A stretch of 12,729 nucleotides of DNA from JBGOUJ01 sp041477005 (lineage in GTDB: Bacteria > Acidobacteriota > Terriglobia > Bryobacterales > JACQDG01): the NCBI GenBank assembly GCA_041477005.1, contig JBGOUJ010000164.1, positions 1 to 12,729 on the forward strand. Reading direction: 5' to 3'. Below the pieces are notes generated by a model. That model was given only the letters and a program-made list of their open reading frames with translations. It searched no databases and had not been told where the DNA came from. Made by a program: the position numbers and the translations under genes. How positions within the stretch are numbered: position 1 is the first letter of the stretch; the number at the start of each line of letters is the position of its first letter. Shown here one piece after another: positions 1-4,949 of the stretch.

Positions 1-54
1 CGCCCGCCGTCGTTGGTATGGTAGCCTTGGTAGAATAAAGGTAGAAGTATTGCC

Positions 55-324
55 GTGGCCCTGGCCAACGAGACCAAGACCGAGGCCATCCGCAAAGCGC
101 TGCTGGACAGAAAATCGCGCCTGCAGGCAGCAGTGGGGCGCCCCGGGCGGAAGGCCCAGTTGCTGGACTACCTGGGACGCAGCGTGTGGCCCAAGGTCCC
201 GCCGGGTGTGCTCGGCCGCCTGAGCCGCAAGGAGGAGGACGCCATCCTCGGCTACGGGCCGCAAGGGCACTTTCGCCCGCCGGCGGCCGCCCCGAGAATC
301 GAAACCACAGAGGAACACGGATGA
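55..324 (+). CDS. Orphan, N-terminally truncated VapB-type antitoxin (probable remnant)
   Basis: Resembles the VapB/Rv0623-like antitoxins that normally bind a PIN-domain RNase toxin and the operon's own promoter. The diagnostic parts are ETKTEAIRKAL near the N-terminus and EEDAILGYGPQG near residues 60-71, the usual C-terminal signature of this family. The start is a GTG at 55. In-frame translation upstream meets a stop at 31-33, so the roughly 15-20 residues that form the DNA-binding beta strand and first helix in the family are missing. The C-terminus runs about 17 residues past the usual end, and its last codons and stop lie inside the palindromic repeat at 301-385. No PIN toxin follows; the next gene is on the other strand. 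I infer a decayed, toxin-less antitoxin. Family assignment is fairly sure; expression is doubtful. Confidence 0.6.
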   Translation: MALANETKTEAIRKALLDRKSRLQAAVGRPGRKAQLLDYLGRSVWPKVPPGVLGRLSRKEEDAILGYGPQGHFRPPAAAPRIETTEEHG

Positions 325-385
325 ACACGGATAAAACCGCTCGCTTTCGATCTGTGTTTATCTGTGTTCATCTGTGGTTCCAGTT
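301..385. repeat. Palindromic dispersed-type repeat (imperfect inverted repeat)
   Basis: The left arm, about 303-335, contains iterated AACACGGAT units after ACCACAGAG. The right arm, about 350-382, reads as its imperfect reverse complement (TGTGTTTATCTGTG, TTCATCTGTGGTT). The loop of about 15 nt is ACCGCTCGCTTTCGA-like. It separates the VapB remnant from the convergent propeller gene and could work as a two-way terminator hairpin. The iterated, palindromic, AT-richer character in GC-rich DNA suggests an intergenic dispersed repeat family, but only one copy is present here. Confidence 0.6.
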
Positions 386-395
386 TGTTTTCTTT

Positions 396-1304
396 CTACA
401 TCTTCAACCGGCAAACGACGCCTACATCGTCACAGTACCACATCATCCCTTCCCAGATGGTCATGCCGTGCGGCAACGGGTCTGCATCCGCCAGTTGAAT
501 CTTCTCGACAATCTCGCCGCTATCCGGGTCGTGCTTGAAGAACGCGTTCCAATTGGAGTCGGTGCACCATAGGTACTTGCCCTCCCAACCGATTCCATGC
601 GGCCGGTTGCCGGCCGTGTCAAACTTCTTCTGGACGATCCAGGTTTTGGGATCGAGGCAAAAGATCATCCGCGCCGGAGGCACCGCCATCCAGAGTTTAC
701 CGTCCCTCCACTCCTGGCCGTGCGCGCCCGTCCCCAAGGCCCGGCCCCCCAGCAATTGTCCCGCCTGGAATCCTCCAACCCGGCTCGGGTCCGGGCTCTG
801 CCCCTGACCCTGCTGCGCCGCTGCCTTCTTCTTCGCCTGCGGCTGTCGCGGCGCGAGTGGGCTGCTGCGGCCCGGCGGATCTCCGGCCATCTGATAAATC
901 ACTCCCGCTCCGGGCGTGAAGTATTTCTGGATGGTCTTGCCGGTCATGGCATCGCAATGAACGATCTCACGGCTGTAGGTCGAGCCGATCCACAGTGTTC
1001 CGTTTTCGTGCGTGATGCCACTGGACCTGTCAGTCTCCGTTTCGAATGAGCGCAGGACCTTACCGCCCTCGTAACTCACCAGGTACGCCTTGTTGCCTTC
1101 GCCCTGATCGATGATCCACAATCCCTGGTTGGTCGCCTGCAATCCGTTCGGTTTCGAGCCGGCCGGCGACTTGAAAACGATTTCTACTTTCCCTGCCTGG
1201 CGGGTCTTGACCGCGCCGATGGATGGCGCCGCGCCGCTAGCCGGCGCCGCACCCACGGCCGGCGCCACAGCCGCGAGCTTGACAAAGTCTCTACGTCTCA
1301 TCAT
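396..1304 (-). CDS. Tat-exported beta-propeller (SMP-30/NHL-like) protein
   Basis: The N-terminus MMRRRDFVKLAAVAP is a twin-arginine signal with an Ala-rich h-region, so export to the periplasm is expected. The rest shows repeated propeller-blade strands such as NGLWIIDQG-like, GTLWIGSTY, GKLWMAVPP, GKYLWCTDSNW and GMMWYCDD, each with a small-residue turn before the LW pair. This fits SMP-30/gluconolactonase-like or vgb-lyase-like propellers; the substrate cannot be read. A Pro/Gln/Lys-rich low-complexity insertion lies at about residues 147-178 (counted from the ATG at 1313) between blades. An upstream in-frame ATG at 1313 would give 305 aa. I prefer the ATG at 1304 because a TTGACT/TATCAT promoter places the transcription start almost exactly there; the ATG at 1301 is also possible. 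No Shine-Dalgarno is seen. The gene is divergent from the 1654 gene. Confidence 0.8.
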   Translation of the reverse strand: MMRRRDFVKLAAVAPAVGAAPASGAAPSIGAVKTRQAGKVEIVFKSPAGSKPNGLQATNQGLWIIDQGEGNKAYLVSYEGGKVLRSFETETDRSSGITHENGTLWIGSTYSREIVHCDAMTGKTIQKYFTPGAGVIYQMAGDPPGRSSPLAPRQPQAKKKAAAQQGQGQSPDPSRVGGFQAGQLLGGRALGTGAHGQEWRDGKLWMAVPPARMIFCLDPKTWIVQKKFDTAGNRPHGIGWEGKYLWCTDSNWNAFFKHDPDSGEIVEKIQLADADPLPHGMTIWEGMMWYCDDVGVVCRLKM

Positions 1305-1311
1305 CCAGCCC

Positions 1312-1339
1312 ATGATAGAGGATCGCTTGGATAAGTCAA
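1312..1339 (-). promoter_or_regulatory. Promoter of the propeller gene, leaderless type
   Basis: On the minus strand, TTGACT (1339-1334) is followed by a 16-nt spacer and TATCAT (1317-1312). The predicted transcription start falls 7-8 nt further on, at 1305-1304, on the A or just before the ATG at 1304. The -10 box overlaps the alternative upstream ATG at 1313, which argues against that start. Confidence 0.55.
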
Positions 1340-1538
1340 GGAGAGGCCGGATAGTTTATCAAAACTTCCTAGTAGTACTAGCCGCCGGTGCGTTGTCACA
1401 TCACGAATCCGGCGTTCGCGACGGTTTTGCAGCGCCGCTGGCGGCGGGATAGACGAGAATTGGCTCCTTCCTGGGCCACCCGGAAGGGAACGGGAATGAA
1501 AATCGGAATACGAACTTCCCAACGGAAACAGTCTGGAG

Positions 1539-1544
1539 TATACT
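1539..1544 (+). promoter_or_regulatory. -10 box for the 1567/1654 transcript
   Basis: TATACT at 1539-1544 is a strong -10 match; TTCCCA at 1516-1521 with a 17-nt spacer is a weak -35. Transcription would start near 1551, giving a leader of about 100 nt before the ATG at 1654. The rest of the gene-free stretch 1314-1538 shows nothing coding beyond the divergent promoter at 1312-1339. Confidence 0.45.
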
Positions 1545-1566
1545 AACTGCTGCCGAGCAGTAGAAG

Positions 1567-1647
1567 ATGGTCGTCATGGCTAAAGAGCGAGTGCCGGTGT
1601 ACGATGCCAACCCCGCGGAGGCGGGGAGGCACTTCCGAACGAGGTGA
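1567..1647 (+). CDS. Possible 26-aa leader peptide ORF
   Basis: An ATG 15 nt after the predicted transcription start opens a 26-codon frame ending in TGA at 1645-1647. The next gene starts at 1654 in the same frame, 6 nt later. The ORF contains a perfect 6-bp GC stem with a 4-nt loop (CCCCGC at 1611-1616, GCGGGG at 1621-1626), and the TGA overlaps the Shine-Dalgarno GAGGTGA of the downstream gene, so translation of one could affect the other. The peptide (begins MVVMAKERVPVYDANP) matches no leader that I know. It could equally be noise, or the original N-terminus of the 1654 protein cut off by a stop. Confidence 0.25.
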   Translation: MVVMAKERVPVYDANPAEAGRHFRTR

Positions 1648-1653
1648 ACCGAG

Positions 1654-2271
1654 ATGGGAAAACCTTTTGACTACGCGGCGGAAAGGTACGAGAATTGGCG
1701 CGACTCCGGCGGGGGACCCAAGCAGGGTGTTTCCCCGCTTATCTTTGTAGGTCTGCTGCTGGCCGCGGTGCTGGGCGCCTTTCTCCTTTGGCGAACCCCC
1801 GATCGTGTGTCCGACGGGTTCGACCGTGTGCTGGGGCTTGAAAACAAACAGCCGCTGCCGGCTCCGGCTGCCAAAGAGAAAGAGGAGGATGCTGACGACA
1901 AGAAGGCCGAGAAAGCCCCTCGCGCAAAGAACGGGCACGCGCGCAAGACAGTCGCGGCGATTGAGCAGGCCCCTCCCTTGCAGCCCCTGCAGCACGCCAT
2001 CGAGCCGCCCCTGCCCCTGCCCGCGGCCCCGGGTGTCAAGCGGCCGGAACCGGTTCTGCCGCCGCCCTTTCCCACCGCCAATGACATTCAGGTCGGCCTG
2101 GACAGGACTACACTGCTGACCACCTTCGGCCCGCCCACCCTCAAGACGACGACTATGGATCGGCAGCGGCTCTCAGAAGCATTCGTATACTTGAGCCGCA
2201 ATCGCAACACCGCTACTTTCGTCCTTTTGCGGGAAGGCCGGGTCGTTTCCATAAACACATCAACCTACTGA
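1654..2271 (+). CDS. Membrane-anchored protein with BamE/SmpA-like C-terminal domain
   Basis: 205 aa. The N-terminus (MGKPFDYAAERYENWRD) is cytoplasmic-looking. One transmembrane helix lies at about residues 27-46 (SPLIFVGLLLAAVLGAFLLW). A long linker follows: charged Lys/Glu/Ala-rich at about 70-100, then Pro-rich at about 105-142. The C-terminal 60 residues (NDIQVGLDRTTLLTTFGPP, then two strands ending FVLLREGRVVSI) have the pattern of the BamE/SmpA/OmlA fold: 'I..G.....L...FG.P' followed by paired strands. There is no lipobox, unlike true BamE, so this is a transmembrane-anchored relative; its partner is unknown. The start is supported by GAGGTGA 7 nt upstream of the ATG. It is convergent with the sigma-54 regulator gene. 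No function in outer-membrane assembly is claimed. Confidence 0.7.
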   Translation: MGKPFDYAAERYENWRDSGGGPKQGVSPLIFVGLLLAAVLGAFLLWRTPDRVSDGFDRVLGLENKQPLPAPAAKEKEEDADDKKAEKAPRAKNGHARKTVAAIEQAPPLQPLQHAIEPPLPLPAAPGVKRPEPVLPPPFPTANDIQVGLDRTTLLTTFGPPTLKTTTMDRQRLSEAFVYLSRNRNTATFVLLREGRVVSINTSTY

Positions 2272-2310
2272 AGACGCCAGGCGGATGCCCTTCCCAGGTA
2301 GCCGCCGTCT
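2272..2310. terminator. Possible terminator hairpin between convergent genes
   Basis: Directly after the stop at 2269-2271, AGACG (2272-2276) and GCGG (2281-2284) can pair with CCGC (2302-2305) and CGTCT (2306-2310), leaving a 4-nt bulge and a 17-nt loop. There is no T-run, so this is only a candidate. The 14-mer CAGGTAGCCGCCGT occurs at 2295-2308 and again at 2367-2380, the second copy inside the 3' end of the regulator gene. Confidence 0.25.
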
Positions 2311-2360
2311 GAAGTCGCACCGGCGCCGACCTTCCAGTCACCGCTCCGCCGATCGCGGCG

Positions 2361-3743
2361 TCACATCAGGTAGCCGCCGTTCGAGGGACCGGCCGGTGAC
2401 CCTGTCTCCTGCCGCATCTGTTTGAGCTTGCGGTAGAGAGTTGTCTTTCCGATACCCAGCAGCCGCGCCGCCCGAACCTTGTCGCCGGCGGCCAGCTCGA
2501 GCGCCCGCCGGATCGTGCGCCGCTCGACTTGCTTCAGGTTGACCGCTTCCGGCCGGGCGCCGGGCGCGGGTGTCCTGTTTTTCCCGTGGAAGCGCCGGGG
2601 CAGATGTTGCGGATAGATGATATTGCCGCTGGCCCAGGCGATGGCGGACTCGATCGAGTTCTTCAGCTCGCGGACGTTGCCGGGCCAGGGGTAGCCGACG
2701 AGCGCCTCAATGGCGGCATCGGAGATCGCCATCGGTTGGCCCAGCACCAGGTGGCGCGAGGCGAAGTGGCGGGCGAGAAGCGGAACATCCTGCGGGCGCT
2801 GGCGCAGAGGCGCGATCTCGATCCCGAGGACGTTGAGGCGATAGTAGAGGTCGAGGCGAAATTGGTCGGCGGTGACGAGGCTCTCGAGCTCCTTGCTGGT
2901 GGCCGAGATCACACGAACGTCGACCGGGGTGCTGCGCGGGCTGCCCAGCCGGCGCACCTCGCTTTCCTCGAGGAGCCGCAGCAGCTTGGGCTGCATGTTG
3001 AGCGGCAGCTCCCCAATCTCGTCCAGAAACAGAGTTCCTTCCTGGGCGGCCTCGACCAGACCGGAGCGGTCGGAGCTCGCTCCCGTGTAGGCGCCGCGAG
3101 CCACGCCGTAGAGCTCGCTCTCGATCAGCGTTGGCGCCAGGCAGGCGCAGTCCACGGTGACGAATGGTTTGCCCCGGCGGTTGCTGAGGGCGTGGATGGC
3201 ATGGGCGACCAAGCCTTTGCCCGTGCCCGTCTCGCCCAGCACCAGAACCGGGCAGTTCCGCCTCGACGCGCGCAGCATTTCGTCGTAGATGCGCAGCATC
3301 TCCGGCGACTCGCCGACCAGGCCGGCATAGTGGATGCTCTGCTTGGCGTGCAAGCGTTCGAACTGGCCGATGCGCACGAAGCGAATCCGCTGCTCGATGG
3401 ATTCGAGCACGGCGGCCATATCGGTGGAGGCCGCGCGGTCCAGCACGTCCTGGCAGCCGGCGTGCATCAATGCGACCAGCGATCGCATCGGAGGCGGTTG
3501 CTCGAGGAACAGGAAAAACTGGGCGCGAGGCCGCAAGCTCTTCCACAGCCGGACCTGCAGGGGGAGCTGCTCGGTGGGGGCCGCGGCGAAGATCAAAACA
3601 CCGTCTACATCGGATTGCTTGAGCCGGCCTTCGACCTCGCCCCAGGCAGCCCTGTGGACGGAGAAGCGGCCCGCCGTGAGCGATTCGGGCAGCGCCGGCG
3701 GCCCGCTCTCGGCCACCAGCAGAAGGGCAAAGGGACCGGTCAT
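2361..3743 (-). CDS. Sigma-54-dependent enhancer-binding regulator (NtrC family) with degenerate receiver
   Basis: 460 aa with three domains. Residues ~5-120 look like a receiver fold, but the phosphoacceptor position is Phe52 (DGVLIFAAAP), the N-terminal acidic pair reads AE (LLLVAESG), and the beta-5 Lys is Arg103, so ordinary phosphorylation is not expected. Residues ~140-385 are a complete AAA+ sigma-54 activator: Walker A GETGTGKG (170-177), sigma-54 loop GAYTGA (217-222; canonical GAFTGA), Walker B GTLFLDE (236-242), sensor region VRVISATSKEL, arginine finger DLYYRLN (298-304), and PWPGNVREL (353-360). Residues ~403-445 are a Fis-type helix-turn-helix (AARLLGIGKTTLYRKLK). It should activate sigma-54 promoters. 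No histidine kinase or target promoter is visible nearby. The start at ATG 3743 is supported by GGTGAGAG upstream, located within the 17-bp tandem repeats. It is divergent from the isomerase gene. Confidence 0.93.
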   Translation of the reverse strand: MTGPFALLLVAESGPPALPESLTAGRFSVHRAAWGEVEGRLKQSDVDGVLIFAAAPTEQLPLQVRLWKSLRPRAQFFLFLEQPPPMRSLVALMHAGCQDVLDRAASTDMAAVLESIEQRIRFVRIGQFERLHAKQSIHYAGLVGESPEMLRIYDEMLRASRRNCPVLVLGETGTGKGLVAHAIHALSNRRGKPFVTVDCACLAPTLIESELYGVARGAYTGASSDRSGLVEAAQEGTLFLDEIGELPLNMQPKLLRLLEESEVRRLGSPRSTPVDVRVISATSKELESLVTADQFRLDLYYRLNVLGIEIAPLRQRPQDVPLLARHFASRHLVLGQPMAISDAAIEALVGYPWPGNVRELKNSIESAIAWASGNIIYPQHLPRRFHGKNRTPAPGARPEAVNLKQVERRTIRRALELAAGDKVRAARLLGIGKTTLYRKLKQMRQETGSPAGPSNGGYLM

Positions 3744-3746
3744 CTT

Positions 3747-3804
3747 AGTGCTCTCACCAGATCAGTGCTCTCACCAGATCAGTGCTCTCACCAGATCAGT
3801 GCTC
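3747..3804. repeat. Three perfect 17-bp tandem repeats plus a 7-bp partial, in the regulator's 5' region
   Basis: AGTGCTCTCACCAGATC occurs exactly at 3747-3763, 3764-3780 and 3781-3797, followed by AGTGCTC at 3798-3804. Read on the regulator's strand, each copy (GATCTGGTGAGAGCACT) contains the dyad GTG-N4-CAC and an SD-like GGTGAG. The copy nearest the ATG supplies the likely ribosome binding site. The array could be an operator array (17-bp phasing), a translation-control element with alternative SDs, or a recent slippage expansion. Confidence 0.9.
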
Positions 3805-3905
3805 CCGGCTGACCGTGCCGCGGATTCGACAGATCGGCAAGGCTTGACCCGGCCTTCCCGAGCCGGGGCTCCCGCAAGGGCGGTGCCCTCGGTGGCCGAT
3901 GATGG

Positions 3906-3911
3906 TATGCT
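3906..3911 (+). promoter_or_regulatory. -10 box of the isomerase-like gene, near-leaderless
   Basis: TGGTATGCT contains a -10 hexamer TATGCT at 3906-3911, ending 9 nt before the ATG at 3921. Transcription from about 3917 gives a leader of only about 4 nt. No Shine-Dalgarno precedes the ATG and no convincing -35 is seen. A 5-bp GC palindrome (GAGCC-GG-GGCTC, 3860-3871) lies upstream. Confidence 0.45.
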
Positions 3912-3920
3912 GCCGGATGT

Positions 3921-4799
3921 ATGAAAAAGCGATCGCGACGACAATTCCTGCAGACCGCTGCCGCCGCGCCGGCCGCCCTTCGAGCGGTCCCCGCTGCCGC
4001 CGCGGGCATCCCCCTGTCGCTGATGTTGTGGACTTTGAAGGGCACCTTCGATGAGCGGCTGGAGGCGGCGGCCAAAGCTGGCATCGGCTCGGCGCAACTG
4101 GTGAATGAATGGGTTCCCTGGAGCGATAGCGAGATCGACCGCGTTAACAAGCTGGGGCGCTCACTCGGCGTGGGTTTCGATGCGATGCTCGGGCAGGAGG
4201 ACTGGAAGCGCCGCCCGGTGTCGCTCGTGGACCCGGCCCACCGGAACGGCTTTCTAGCCGATCTGCGTCGCGCTTTTGTGGTGGCGAAGAAGCTGGCCTG
4301 CCCGCGCCTGATCGTCATGAGCGGAGACGACCGCCCCGGGGCGCCGCACGCCCAGCAGTACGCCAGCATCGTGGAAGGCCTCAAGCGGGGCGGGGAACTG
4401 GCCGCGCGCGAAAACCTGACCCTGATCATCGAGCCGCTCAATTCCCTGGTGAACCACCCGGGGTATTTTCTAACCTCGGCGGTGGAGGGGCTGAAGGCCG
4501 TGAGGGAGGTCGATAATCCCCACGTGAAGCTGCTGTTTGACATCTACCACGAGCAAGTGCAAGAGGGGAACATCATCGACACGCTCCGCAAGAACGTCGA
4601 GCACATCGCCGTCTTCCACGTCGCCGACTGCCCCGGCCGCCACGATCCCGGCACGGGCGAATTGAACTACTCCAACATTTACCGGGCCATCGCCAAGACC
4701 GGCTTCCAGGGACACATCGCTATGGAGTACTTGCCGGTAGGCGAGCAGGTCCCGAGCCTGACGCAAGCGGTCGGCGACCTGCGCAAGGCCGTGGGGTAA
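3921..4799 (+). CDS. Tat-exported hydroxypyruvate-isomerase-like TIM-barrel protein
   Basis: 292 aa. The Tat signal SRRQFLQTAAAAPAAL (residues 5-20) is followed by an AP-endonuclease-2/xylose-isomerase-type TIM barrel. It carries landmarks of the hydroxypyruvate isomerase (Hyi/OtnI) family: LIIEPLNS with acidic ligand E171, LLFDIYH with D207 and H210, FHVADCPGRHDPGTGELNY (residues 232-250), and HIAMEYLP with E269. The two glutamates match the catalytic/metal pair of the family. The FHVAD motif replaces the usual Gln ligand with His233. Hyi is normally cytosolic, so a signal peptide points to an acidobacterial/planctomycete-type exported branch that may act on another keto-sugar; substrate is unproved. 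The ATG at 3921 is chosen because it gives a complete signal peptide and follows a -10 box. It is divergent from the sigma-54 regulator. Confidence 0.88.
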   Translation: MKKRSRRQFLQTAAAAPAALRAVPAAAAGIPLSLMLWTLKGTFDERLEAAAKAGIGSAQLVNEWVPWSDSEIDRVNKLGRSLGVGFDAMLGQEDWKRRPVSLVDPAHRNGFLADLRRAFVVAKKLACPRLIVMSGDDRPGAPHAQQYASIVEGLKRGGELAARENLTLIIEPLNSLVNHPGYFLTSAVEGLKAVREVDNPHVKLLFDIYHEQVQEGNIIDTLRKNVEHIAVFHVADCPGRHDPGTGELNYSNIYRAIAKTGFQGHIAMEYLPVGEQVPSLTQAVGDLRKAVG

Positions 4800-4833
4800 G
4801 CCTCCGGCTTGCCCGGACAAGCCAAGAGCGGAT

Positions 4834-4934
4834 CCCATATAGCAATCGGCGGAGTGAGGGTGGGACTGTAGCGCTGGTGATCTGGCTGCTGCCACGAGCC
4901 GCGCGCCCATACAGCAATCGGCAGTGAGGGTGGG
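4834..4934 (+). repeat. Direct repeat pair of about 30 bp
   Basis: Copy 1 is 4834-4864 and copy 2 is 4906-4934. Both read CCCATAYAGCAATCGGC, then AGTGAGGGTGGG; copy 2 lacks two bases in the middle and differs at one position (T/C). They are 72 bp apart in the otherwise gene-free stretch 4800-4949. They could be regulatory sites for the following gene or remnants of a dispersed repeat. No promoter is certain here. Confidence 0.75.
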
Positions 4935-4949
4935 CTGGAGCGGATCGTC

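Noticed and set aside
3747..3804. CRISPR-like array
   Set aside because: The 17-bp units are directly adjacent with no spacers, and no cas genes are present.
2529..3812. Long plus-strand open frame (427 codons) opposite the sigma-54 regulator
   Set aside because: It is the antisense shadow of a gene with complete AAA+ motifs. Its translation is Arg/Gln/Leu-biased without any domain, as expected from high GC at third positions.
3744..3850. Sigma-54 type -24/-12 promoter before the regulator (CGGCACG then GCCGG)
   Set aside because: The GC of the -12 element is misplaced and the TTGC is absent; the resemblance is too weak to call self-activation.
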